Positions 1 through 7,613 of a stretch of DNA of 64,000 nt are shown one piece after another. How positions within the stretch are numbered: position 1 is the stretch's first letter; each line of letters starts with the position of its first letter. The stretch comes from JBBDWJ01 sp963824095 (GTDB taxonomy: Bacteria > Acidobacteriota > Terriglobia > Bryobacterales > UBA6623), in assembly GCA_963824095.1 (NCBI GenBank), contig CAWGNS010000007.1, positions 620,001-684,000 on the forward strand, written 5' to 3'. A program made the translations under genes and the position numbers. Under the pieces are notes generated by a model. It was not told where the DNA came from, did not search any database, and saw nothing but the letters and a program-made list of their open reading frames with translations.

Positions 1-565
1 CGTGGTCGATGTTGGTGATCGCCGCCAGGATCGGCGTCAGCTTCAACAGCGAGCCGTCGCTTTCGTCGGACTCGACCAGCAGCAGGTCGCTCTTGCCCAG
101 CTTGGCGTTCGAACCCATCGAATCGACGCGCCCGCCGACGACGACCGTGGGGTCCTTGCCGGCGTGGTTGAGCACTGCGGCGGTCATCGAGGTCGTCGTG
201 GTCTTGCCATGGCTGCCGCCGATCGCAATGCCGTACTTGAGCCGCATCAACTCGGCCAGCAGCTCGCCGCGCGGGATCACCGGGATCTTGCGTTCGCGCG
301 CCGCCGCCAACTCCGGGTTCGACTCGGGGATCGCCGAGCTGACCACGATCGCCTCGGCGCCGGCGATGTTTTCGGCGCGGTGGCCTTCGAAGGTTCGCGC
401 GCCCAGCTTCGCCAGCCGCGCCGTCACCGCCGAGGCGCGCAAGTCCGAACCGCTGATCGGATAGCCCAGGTTCAGCAGAATCTCGGCAATGCCGCTCATA
501 CCGATGCCGCCGATCCCAATGAAGTGGATGTGGCGGTGCTTGATGGGGATTTCTTTAAACAGCAT
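1..565 (-). CDS. murC: UDP-N-acetylmuramate--L-alanine ligase (MurC), 5' part only
   Basis: Cytoplasmic Mur ligase that joins L-alanine to UDP-MurNAc with ATP, the first peptide step of peptidoglycan precursor synthesis. The frame opens at the ATG at 565 and stays open to the window edge, so about 188 N-terminal residues are present. The protein begins MLFKEIPIKHRHIHFIGIGG, the glycine-rich nucleotide-binding start typical of MurC. The ATP loop GGSHGKTTTTSM lies near residue 115, followed by VESDESDG near residue 170. It is the last visible gene of the minus-strand dcw cluster, 134 bases after murG. That gap is filled with GTTGATC-type repeats, and no strong ribosome-binding site is seen. Family assignment is firm; the C-terminus is outside the window. 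Confidence 0.96.
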   Translation of the reverse strand, partial: MLFKEIPIKHRHIHFIGIGGIGMSGIAEILLNLGYPISGSDLRASAVTARLAKLGARTFEGHRAENIAGAEAIVVSSAIPESNPELAAARERKIPVIPRGELLAELMRLKYGIAIGGSHGKTTTTSMTAAVLNHAGKDPTVVVGGRVDSMGSNAKLGKSDLLLVESDESDGSLLKLTPILAAITNIDH

Positions 566-575
566 GGGTGAAACA

Positions 576-717
576 GTTGATCCGTTGATGGTTGATCGGT
601 TGATCCGAATGATCTGTCAGTCCGCTACTCAGCTGCCCTTGCCCGTCACTCTCAAACCCTGCGCCACGCAACCCGGGTCAACCTTCAACGGATCAACATT
701 CAACGGCTAATCAACCC
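576..717. repeat. GTTGATC-type short repeats between murG and murC
   Basis: Two blocks of near-repeats of the words GTTGATC, CCGTTGA and GGTTGATC lie at about 576-614 (for example TTGATCCGTTGATGGTTGAT) and, in inverted sense, at about 675-717. The second block runs into the murG stop codon. Related blocks occur at 4676-4706 inside the start of murD, at 4811-4850 around the mraY stop, and in degenerate form at 58355-58400. Function is unknown. Confidence 0.6.
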
Positions 718-1785
718 GATCAGCCTCTCCGCCGCCAGGGCGGCCGCACCGGGCTTGGCCAGGGTGCGGGCGGCTTGCTCCATTTGCTCCAGGGTCGCGG
801 GCGAATCGAGCAAACGCTCGACTTCCTCCACCATGCGTTCGCCGTTCCAATCGCTGTCGAGTACCAAGCGCGCGCCGCCGGCGGCTTGCATGGCCTCGGC
901 GTTGCGGACCTGATGATCGTCGGCGGAGAACGGGAACGGGATTAATATCGATGCCCTCCCGGCGGCGGCAAGCTCTCCCACCGCGGAGGCGCCGGATCGG
1001 CAGATGACGAGGTCGGCTTCGGCGAAAGCCTGGGGCATCTCGTCGAAAAAGGGCACGACCTGCGCGTTGGCACGGTACAAAGCGTAGGCGGAATGTATTC
1101 CATTATATTCTTTTGGGCCCGTCTGGTGCAGAAACTTAAGCTCTTCCAGACGTTTTTTTGAGCTCCACAGCTCGATCGCTTCGACGGCTGCCCGGTTGAG
1201 CCGCTGCGAGCCCTGGCTGCCTCCGGTGATCAGCACCGTGAAGGGCCGGCCGTGGGGTTTCGGCGGCACCTGGAAGAATTCATCGCGGATCGGGATACCG
1301 CTGAACTCGCTGCGCCCGGGGCGAAAGTATTCCTCGCCGCGCGGGAACCCGAGCAGCGCGTGCGAGACGAAGCGGCCAACCAAACGATGCGCCAGGCCCG
1401 GCTTGGCATTGGGTTCGACCACCACGATCGGAATCTTCCGCAGGATCGCCGCCAGCAGGACAGGTCCGGCCACGTAGCCGCCCAGGCTCAGCACCGCCGC
1501 CGGCCGTTGCCGGTCGAGCAGCCGGCCCGCTTGCCACAGAGCTTGGGGCAGTCGAATCATCGTTTCCATCTGGCGCCGGATCGAGACGCGATTGAGCGCG
1601 CCCACCGCCAGCAACGTCAGCGGAAAGCCTTCCTGGGGGACCAGGCGGCTCTCCAGGCCGCGGGCGGTGCCGACAAACCGGCAGCAATATCCGCGGCGGC
1701 GCAACTCGCGCGCAATCTGCAAGCCCGGGATCACGTGCCCCCCCGTGCCCCCGGCGGCGATCAAAAAGCTGGCGCCCTCCCTCAC
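700..1785 (-). CDS. murG: UDP-GlcNAc:lipid I N-acetylglucosaminyltransferase (MurG)
   Basis: Membrane-associated GT28 glycosyltransferase on the cytoplasmic face; it adds GlcNAc to lipid I to give lipid II. It has 361 residues, the normal length. The N-terminal donor/acceptor loop AAGGTGGHVIPG is at residues 11-22, a second glycine-rich segment TGGSQGSQRLN lies mid-protein, and the UDP-GlcNAc-binding stretch CRSGASAVGELAAAG is in the C-terminal half. It follows ftsW in the dcw order after a 261-base spacer of palindromic repeats. The stop codon sits in the CGTTGA word that starts the downstream repeat block. Start at 1785 is the first ATG in frame and directly precedes the Rossmann strand. 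Confidence 0.97.
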   Translation of the reverse strand: MREGASFLIAAGGTGGHVIPGLQIARELRRRGYCCRFVGTARGLESRLVPQEGFPLTLLAVGALNRVSIRRQMETMIRLPQALWQAGRLLDRQRPAAVLSLGGYVAGPVLLAAILRKIPIVVVEPNAKPGLAHRLVGRFVSHALLGFPRGEEYFRPGRSEFSGIPIRDEFFQVPPKPHGRPFTVLITGGSQGSQRLNRAAVEAIELWSSKKRLEELKFLHQTGPKEYNGIHSAYALYRANAQVVPFFDEMPQAFAEADLVICRSGASAVGELAAAGRASILIPFPFSADDHQVRNAEAMQAAGGARLVLDSDWNGERMVEEVERLLDSPATLEQMEQAARTLAKPGAAALAAERLIGLISR

Positions 1786-1850
1786 ATCCTCAGCCTAGCG
1801 CGTCGATTTTCGAAAAACCGGGCGCCGGGCGCCGAAAGCCAGGCCCCAGG

Positions 1851-1950
1851 AAACAGAGCCGCGGGCGGAAGCCCGCGGGCGGCCGCGAAGACCAACGGGA
1901 GCCCGGGAGTTCTTGCCGCTTCGGCGTGCACCCTTCCGGGTGCGCCTCTG
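1851..1950. repeat. Palindromic repeat family B (two copies)
   Basis: At 1851-1880 ACAGAGCCGCGGGCGGAAGC continues into CCGCGGGC, forming a GC-rich hairpin. At 1926-1950 an inverted variant reads GCACCCTTCCGGGTGCGCCT. The same framework recurs at many intergenic sites in the window (36444, 36546, 37224, 37311, 42891, 48831, 48915, 57191, 63192, 63817). It lies in the murG-ftsW spacer. Confidence 0.7.
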
Positions 1951-2023
1951 ATTTCGCGCTTCGCGGGTTTCTTGCCGCGGTTGCACAGACCTTGGGCAAA
2001 ACAAAACGGCCCGTGCCCACCCT

Positions 2024-2046
2024 GGGCAGGCCGGAGGCCTGCCCCA
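2024..2046. repeat. Palindromic repeat family A
   Basis: GGGCAGGCC-gga-GGCCTGCCC is a perfect 9-bp stem with a 3-base loop, ending at the ftsW stop codon. Copies recur at 6021, 6101, 18248, 25917, 44989 and 45204, usually followed by CCACT or preceded by AGTGG. Confidence 0.75.
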
Positions 2047-3126
2047 CTAGGTTCGATGCTGACTGACATTGAGCAGGACCCCCGCGGCGGCTAGCGCCGA
2101 GACCATGGCCGTTCCGCCGTAGCTCACAAACGGCAGCGGCATGCCTTTGGTCGGCAGCATGGCGAGCACTACGCCCAGGTTCAGCATCGCCTGGCAGACG
2201 ATCATCGCCGTCAGCCCGCCCGCCAGGTAGCAGCCGAAACGGTCGGGCGCGCGCAGCGCCGTCGACAGGCCGCGCCACAGGATGATCGCGAACGCCAGGG
2301 CGATCAGGCAGCCGCCGATCAGTCCGGCTTCCTCGCCGATCACCGCGAAAATGAAATCGGTGTGCGCCTCGGGCAGAAAGCGCATCTTCTGGCGGCCCTG
2401 CATCAGCCCCTGGCCGAGCCAACCTCCGGTGCCCACCGCGATTTCCGACTGCAGGATCTGGAAGCCGGCGCCCAGCGGGTCCGACTCGGGGTTGAGGAAG
2501 ATGAAGAAGCGCCGGACACGATAGGGCTCGATCCAGATCGCCATCGCCAGCAGCGGCAGACCCGCCAGCACGGCGCCGGCAAAAAAGCGGAAATTCAGGC
2601 CGGCGAACCAGAACACCACGGCCGCCAGCACCACCAGTGAGAAAGCCGTGCCCAGGTCGCGGCCGCCTAACACCAGCGCGCAGAGCACGCCGACGATCAG
2701 CCCCGCGCCGGCCAGGGTGTGCCACTCGTTGATGCGGTCGGTGCGCGACTCGAGGTAGAACGCCAGGAACAGGATCAGCGCCAGCTTGGCGAATTCCGAG
2801 GGTTGGATCGAAAACAGATCGCCGACATGGATGAAGCGGTGAGTGTTGGCCGTCTGGCCGACCGCGAGCGCCGCCACCAGCAGGATCACGGTGATGCCCA
2901 GCACCGCGAACACGGTTTTCTGGCGGCGCAGTTGCTGGTAGTCGAAATACATCAACCAGCGCATCGCGGCCAGGCCCGCCCCCACCGCGATCAACTGCTT
3001 GACAACGTAGCGCATCGACGCCACCGGCCCGCCCGCCGTGGCGCTGAACACCATCAGGATCCCGAAAAACATCAGCGCCAGCACGGCGCCGCACAAAACC
3101 CGATCGTATTGCAGTGTCCTAGGCAT
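2047..3126 (-). CDS. ftsW: Lipid II polymerase / division protein FtsW
   Basis: SEDS-family integral membrane glycosyltransferase that polymerises lipid II at the septum together with its partner class B PBP, here FtsI at 9128-11317. It has 359 residues with about ten hydrophobic segments. Family signatures are visible: GVLCALVLGGRDLGTA mid-protein, the loop with FIFAVIGEEAGLIGG, and the C-terminal TKGMPLPFVSYGGTAMVS. The start at 3126 gives MPRTLQYDRVLCG and then the first membrane helix. It lies between murD (198-base spacer) and murG. RodA is the only close alternative; the dcw position favours FtsW. Confidence 0.96.
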   Translation of the reverse strand: MPRTLQYDRVLCGAVLALMFFGILMVFSATAGGPVASMRYVVKQLIAVGAGLAAMRWLMYFDYQQLRRQKTVFAVLGITVILLVAALAVGQTANTHRFIHVGDLFSIQPSEFAKLALILFLAFYLESRTDRINEWHTLAGAGLIVGVLCALVLGGRDLGTAFSLVVLAAVVFWFAGLNFRFFAGAVLAGLPLLAMAIWIEPYRVRRFFIFLNPESDPLGAGFQILQSEIAVGTGGWLGQGLMQGRQKMRFLPEAHTDFIFAVIGEEAGLIGGCLIALAFAIILWRGLSTALRAPDRFGCYLAGGLTAMIVCQAMLNLGVVLAMLPTKGMPLPFVSYGGTAMVSALAAAGVLLNVSQHRT

Positions 3127-3324
3127 GATGTCTTCTCACGTGGCACCGGCAATTTTGCCTGTGCTCTGGCTTGATGGCACAGGTAGTCTGACCCGTGCTG
3201 TTGCTGGTTTGGTGGCGCACGCTTGCTTCCGCCCGACGGCTCCGACGAGACCCCGGGCCGTCTCGCCTGCCCGTGCAAAAACACAGGCACGATTGCCTGT
3301 GGCACTTCATATGCCTGCGCCACG
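3127..3324. other. ftsW-murD spacer with an ACAGGC hairpin
   Basis: 198 bases without a convincing gene. It holds the hairpin CACAGGC-acgatt-GCCTGTG at 3282-3301, related to the ACAGGCG repeats at 11974 and 19365. A looser copy (CCTGTG...CACAGG) is near 3158-3184. Such repeats inside an otherwise compact dcw operon are unusual. Confidence 0.55.
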
Positions 3325-4713
3325 TCATGCCAGCGCTCCTACCAACTGCTTGAATACGCGGCCGCGGTGGCCGTAGTTCTGAAACTGGTCGAAGCTGGCG
3401 CAGGCCGGCGCGAGCAAAACCGTGTCTCCGGGCTTCGACTGCCCCCGCGCATATTCGACGGCGCGCTCGATGTCGCCGGCGGAATGAATCGCCACCCAGC
3501 CGTCGAACTGCACGGCCATTTTCGCCGCCGCCGCGCCGATCAGAATCGCCGCCCGCGCGCGCTGCTTGAGCGGCTCGCGCAGCGCGTAGTAGTCGGAGCC
3601 TTTTTCCGAGCCGCCCAGGATGACCCACAGACCGCCGTCGAACGCCTCGATCGCTTTCAGCGTCGCATCCACGTTGGTCGCCTTCGAGTCGTTGTAGTAG
3701 TCGACGCCGTCGAGCGTGCGGACGTATTCGAGGCGATGCTCGACCGCGGTGAAGCTCTGCAGCGCGGGGCCGATGGCATCGGCGGGCACGCCAGCCAGCG
3801 AGCTCGCCGCCACCGCCGCCAGGGCGTTCTCGAGATTGTGCGCGCCGCGGATCGGCAAGGCCGTCTCGCCGATGCGTGTGCCGTTGAACACGATCCAGCC
3901 GTCTTGGACGCCGGCGCCCGACTCAAGCGGCTGCGTGCGGCTGAACCAGCAGACCTGCCCGCGCGCCTGGGGAGCGAGTTCGCGGCAAACCGCGTCGTCG
4001 GCGTTGAGCACGGCATAGTCGCCGGCGGTCTGCGCCAGGAAAATGTGCGCCTTGGCCTGCGCATAGCCGGCCAACGTCTTGTGGCGATCGAGATGATCGG
4101 GCGTGATGTTGAGAATCAAGGCGATCTCACAGCGCAAGTGGCTCATCGCTTCGAGCTGAAAGCTGGAAAGCTCCAGCACGTTCCAGGTATCGTCCTCCGA
4201 TTCGTCGACGATCGAAAGCAGCGGCCGGCCGATATTGCCCGCCACGCAAACTTTCCAACCCGCCGACCGCAGAATATGGCCCAGCAAAGAAGTCGTCGTG
4301 GTCTTGCCATTGGTGCCGGTAACGCCGATCACATGGCCGCGCAGAATCGAGGCCGCCACCTCCAACTCGCCCACGACCAAGACGCCCGAGCGCCGCGCTG
4401 CTTCGAGTTGCGGCAGATCCCAGGGAACGCCGGGCGAAGGGATGATCATGTCCTGCGAGGCGAACAACTCATCGGGATGCCCGCCCAGATGAAGCGTGAC
4501 GCCCAAGTTCCGCAGTTCCGGAGCCACCGCCCCCACCTTTTCGGGAGACTGACTATCGGTAGCCGTCACGACCGCGCCGCGAGCCACAAAAAAGCGAGCC
4601 GCCGCCCGGCCCGATTCGCCCAAACCAACGACGAGCACACGAAGACCGTGGAAGTCGATGGGTTGAACTCGGTTGTTCCGTTGATCGTTGATCGGTTGAT
4701 CCGGGTTCGGCAT
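3325..4713 (-). CDS. murD: UDP-N-acetylmuramoyl-L-alanine--D-glutamate ligase (MurD)
   Basis: Cytoplasmic ATP-dependent Mur ligase that adds D-glutamate to UDP-MurNAc-L-Ala. It has 462 residues, the usual length. The UDP-binding Rossmann start LRVLVVGLGESGRAAARFF begins near residue 24, the ATP loop VIGVTGTNGKTTTTSLLG is near residue 130, and the central Mur ligase NITPDHLDRHKT and C-terminal YNDSKATNVDATLKA motifs are clear. Oddity: the first 20 or so residues (MPNPDQPINDQRNNRVQPID) are encoded by GTTGATC-type repeat sequence found also in neighbouring spacers. Either the repeat has become coding, or translation starts at a less obvious codon nearer LRVLVVG. It lies between mraY and ftsW. 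Confidence 0.96.
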   Translation of the reverse strand: MPNPDQPINDQRNNRVQPIDFHGLRVLVVGLGESGRAAARFFVARGAVVTATDSQSPEKVGAVAPELRNLGVTLHLGGHPDELFASQDMIIPSPGVPWDLPQLEAARRSGVLVVGELEVAASILRGHVIGVTGTNGKTTTTSLLGHILRSAGWKVCVAGNIGRPLLSIVDESEDDTWNVLELSSFQLEAMSHLRCEIALILNITPDHLDRHKTLAGYAQAKAHIFLAQTAGDYAVLNADDAVCRELAPQARGQVCWFSRTQPLESGAGVQDGWIVFNGTRIGETALPIRGAHNLENALAAVAASSLAGVPADAIGPALQSFTAVEHRLEYVRTLDGVDYYNDSKATNVDATLKAIEAFDGGLWVILGGSEKGSDYYALREPLKQRARAAILIGAAAAKMAVQFDGWVAIHSAGDIERAVEYARGQSKPGDTVLLAPACASFDQFQNYGHRGRVFKQLVGALA

Positions 4714-4810
4714 CGATTGTGGCTTCCGTGCGTTCAGGGCCGCCGCCCTCTTGATCCGCTCTCCATACTCTCCGGCCTATCGCCGCATGCGTTCATCAGT
4801 CCCACCATCA

Positions 4811-4850
4811 CTCGGATCAACCGATCAACTGCTCAACGGAGTTTCAACGT
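4811..4850. repeat. GTTGATC-type repeat at the mraY 3' end
   Basis: On the minus strand the mraY stop (4833-4835) is followed by GCAGTTGATCGGTTGATCC, the same words as in the murG-murC spacer and the murD start (4676-4706). The stop codon is again in a CGTTGA context, as in murG. Confidence 0.55.
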
Positions 4851-5966
4851 ACTCAACGCCAACAGCGACCAGACCAGCCCGGCGATCCAGAAGCGAATAA
4901 TCACTTTCGATTCGGGCCAGCCGAGCGCCTCGAAATGATGGTGCAGCGGGGCCATCTTGAACACCCGTTTGCCGCGCAGCTTGAAGCTGCCGACCTGCAG
5001 GATGACCGACAGCACCTCGGCGACAAACACACCGCCGACGAACAGCAGCAGAATCTCCTGCTTCACCAAGATTGCGATCGTGCCCATCGCGCCGCCCAGC
5101 GCCAGCGAACCGACGTCGCCCATAAAAATTTCCGCCGGGTGGCAGTTGTACCAGAGAAACGCCAGGCTCGCGCCGACCAGCGCGCCGCAGAACACGGTCA
5201 GCTCGGCCGCCTGCGGCACGCGCGCGATGTCGAGGTAGACTGCGTACTCGCGGTGTCCGGCGACATAGGAGAGCACCGTCAGCGCGCCGCCGCAGATGAT
5301 CGTCAGCCCGATCGCCAGACCGTCGAGGCCGTCGGTGAGATTGACCGCGTTCGACGAGCCCACCAGGACGAAGAACAAGAACCCAAAGAAAAACACGAAG
5401 GCGAACGGATAGGTCCAGGGGTTCCCCAGCAGGCTGGCGATGACCAGCGTCGGGCGCACGCTCTTGAAAAACGGCAGCACCAGATCGGGCTCGTAGGCGC
5501 CGCGCGCATACATCCACACCAACGCGGCGCAGATCAGCAGCGTCATGGCGAGTTGTAGCAGCATCTTCTTGCGAGCCGTGAGGCCGAGATTCTGACCGTG
5601 GCGAATCTTGGTGGAGTCGTCGAGAAAGCCGATGAATCCGAAGCCGACCAGCGCGAACAGCGCGATCCAGACGTAGAGATTGCTCAGGTTCGCCCACAGC
5701 AAGGTCGGCACCACGATCGAGACATTGATCAGCAGGCCGCCCATGGTCGGCGTGCCGGCTTTGCACTGGTGCGACTTGGGGCCGTCCTCGCGAATGTGCT
5801 GCCGGATCTGGAACGCTTGCAGCTTGCGGATCAGCCACGGCCCGAGCATCAGCCCCAGCCCCAACGCGGTGAGGCTCGCGAACGCGGTGCGCACCGTGAT
5901 GTAGCTGAACACACGCAGCGGGCTGAAATGCGGAAACAGTTGCTCGTAGAGAAGGTGGTACAGCAT
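4833..5966 (-). CDS. mraY: Phospho-N-acetylmuramoyl-pentapeptide-transferase (MraY)
   Basis: Integral membrane enzyme that transfers phospho-MurNAc-pentapeptide to undecaprenyl phosphate, making lipid I. From the ATG at 5966 it has 377 residues and starts MLYHLLYEQLFPHFSPLRVF, the standard MraY N-terminus. A longer in-frame extension upstream (to 6110) is repeat-derived and was rejected. Signatures include GTPTMGGLLIN, the acidic NLTDGLDGLAIG and FMGDVGSLALGGAMG, and the C-terminal HHHFEALGWPESKV. About ten membrane helices are expected. It follows murF after a repeat-rich 186-base spacer. Confidence 0.97.
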   Translation of the reverse strand: MLYHLLYEQLFPHFSPLRVFSYITVRTAFASLTALGLGLMLGPWLIRKLQAFQIRQHIREDGPKSHQCKAGTPTMGGLLINVSIVVPTLLWANLSNLYVWIALFALVGFGFIGFLDDSTKIRHGQNLGLTARKKMLLQLAMTLLICAALVWMYARGAYEPDLVLPFFKSVRPTLVIASLLGNPWTYPFAFVFFFGFLFFVLVGSSNAVNLTDGLDGLAIGLTIICGGALTVLSYVAGHREYAVYLDIARVPQAAELTVFCGALVGASLAFLWYNCHPAEIFMGDVGSLALGGAMGTIAILVKQEILLLFVGGVFVAEVLSVILQVGSFKLRGKRVFKMAPLHHHFEALGWPESKVIIRFWIAGLVWSLLALSTLKLR

Positions 5967-6020
5967 TAGAAGCCACCCGCGCTTGCCGCTAACAGAAACA
6001 TCGCGCGCCGCGGGCCGCAC

Positions 6021-6126
6021 AGTGGCGCAGGCCTCCGGCCTGTGCAAATCCGCCGGCCTGGCAACGTTCCCGGTTGGCAACCGCCGGCGTCCAGATGCTT
6101 GGGCAGGCAAGATCCCTGCCCCACTG
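6021..6126. repeat. Two family A palindromic repeats in the murF-mraY spacer
   Basis: 6021-6046 reads GGCGCAGGCCTCCGGCCTGT and 6101-6126 reads GGGCAGGCAAGATCCCTGCC then CCACTGG. They match the family A palindromes at 2024 and 45204, and sit about 55 bases apart between murF and mraY. No gene is evident in the spacer. Confidence 0.65.
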
Positions 6127-6152
6127 GCCGGACCGACATTCGTGCGTGGAAC

Positions 6153-7613
6153 TTAGCGCGCAACTTTCTCCACCGCCTTCTCCAATCCCACCGCCCGCGA
6201 CGCTTTGAACAGCACTGCGTCGCCGGGCTCCAGAAATCCCGCCAGAAATTCGCCGGCGGCTTCGGCATCGTCGAAAAAATGCGACGCGGAGCCGGCCAGC
6301 CCGGCGGCCACCGCTCCCGCCGCGATCTCGCGAGCATTGCCCTGGACGGCCACCAGCACGTCGGCCGCCTGGGCCGCCGCCGCGCCGACCTGGCGATGCA
6401 GCGCCGCCGCGGCTTCGCCCAACTCGCGCATCTCGCCCAGCACGGCCACGCGCCGCCGGGCGGGGGTCTGCCGCAGCACTTCGAGCATCGCCAGCACCGC
6501 CGCCGGGTTGGCGTTGTAGGAATCGTTGAGCACCTTCACGCCGCCGGCTTCGACGAACTCCCCACGCATGCGATACGCCTTCAACGCGGCGACGGCTTCG
6601 ACCAACTCGGGCGGCTCGATTCCGAACACGCCCGCCACCGCGATCGCCGCCGCGGCGTTGGCGACGTTGTGGCGGCCCGGCAGCGGACTCGCCAGCGCCG
6701 TCTCGCAAGCCGCGCCCGCGTTCGCTCCAGCGCCTGCATTCCGGCGCTCGCCGCGCGGCGTCCAACGCAGCGTAAAACGCATGCCCTGCGGCCCCAGCGA
6801 CTCCAGTTTTTCCGCGCGATAGTCGGCCTGGGACTCGACGGCGAAAGTCCGCGAGCATCCGGGATGAACCTGGGCGAAGCGGCTCACGCGCTCGTCGCCC
6901 GCATTGAGCACGGCCACGCCTTGCGGCCCCAGGCTTTCGATCAACTCGCGCTTGGCCAGCGCGATCTCGTCGACCGACTCGAAAAACTCCAGGTGCGCGG
7001 CGTTGACGTTGGTCACCACGCCGACCGTCGGCCGGGCGATCGCGGCCAGCCGGCGAATCTCGCCGCGATGATTCATGCCCATCTCGAGGACGCCGATTTC
7101 GGCGTCGTCGCCGATCCGCAACAGCGACAGCGGCAGCCCGAACTCGTTGTTCAGGTTGCCCTCGCTTTTCGAAACCCGGTAGCGCGTCGCCAGCAAAGCC
7201 GCCACGGCCTCCTTGGTCGTCGTCTTGCCGTTGCTGCCGGTGACGCCCACCAGCGGCTTTCCCCAGCGACGCCGCGCCGCCGCCGCCAGCCGCCGCAAGG
7301 CCTCGGCGGGGTCGTCGACGCCCCACACGCGCCCGACGCTGCCGCCGGCCGCCCGGCGCGCCTCGACCCAGGCATTCGACGCCACCACTCCGGCGGCGCC
7401 GCGCCCGAGCGCCGCGTCGATATAGTCGTGCCCATCGTGGTTGGGCCCGCGAATCGCGAAAAACAGGTCGCCCGCCGCCACGGTGCGCGAATCGATCGAA
7501 TAGCCGCCGGCCAACGGCTCACCCACGCCCGGCGCGCCGGGCGCCGCAGTCTCCGCAGTTGCCGCTACCGGCGCCGCCAGCATTCCTTCGATCTGAGACA
7601 GAGCAAGCTTCAC
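6153..7613 (-). CDS. murF: UDP-MurNAc-tripeptide--D-alanyl-D-alanine ligase (MurF)
   Basis: Cytoplasmic ATP-dependent Mur ligase that adds D-Ala-D-Ala to the UDP-MurNAc-tripeptide. It has 486 residues. The N-terminal SIDSRTVAAGDLFFAIRG substrate segment is at about residues 40-57, the ATP loop VGVTGSNGKTTTKEAV near residue 125, and the central VLEMGMNHRGEI and C-terminal VLNDSYNANP motifs are present. Its ATG overlaps the murE stop region by 4 bases (7610-7613), which suggests translational coupling. The alanine-rich insert near residues 14-30 is typical of high-GC drift. Confidence 0.97.
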   Translation of the reverse strand: MKLALSQIEGMLAAPVAATAETAAPGAPGVGEPLAGGYSIDSRTVAAGDLFFAIRGPNHDGHDYIDAALGRGAAGVVASNAWVEARRAAGGSVGRVWGVDDPAEALRRLAAAARRRWGKPLVGVTGSNGKTTTKEAVAALLATRYRVSKSEGNLNNEFGLPLSLLRIGDDAEIGVLEMGMNHRGEIRRLAAIARPTVGVVTNVNAAHLEFFESVDEIALAKRELIESLGPQGVAVLNAGDERVSRFAQVHPGCSRTFAVESQADYRAEKLESLGPQGMRFTLRWTPRGERRNAGAGANAGAACETALASPLPGRHNVANAAAAIAVAGVFGIEPPELVEAVAALKAYRMRGEFVEAGGVKVLNDSYNANPAAVLAMLEVLRQTPARRRVAVLGEMRELGEAAAALHRQVGAAAAQAADVLVAVQGNAREIAAGAVAAGLAGSASHFFDDAEAAGEFLAGFLEPGDAVLFKASRAVGLEKAVEKVAR

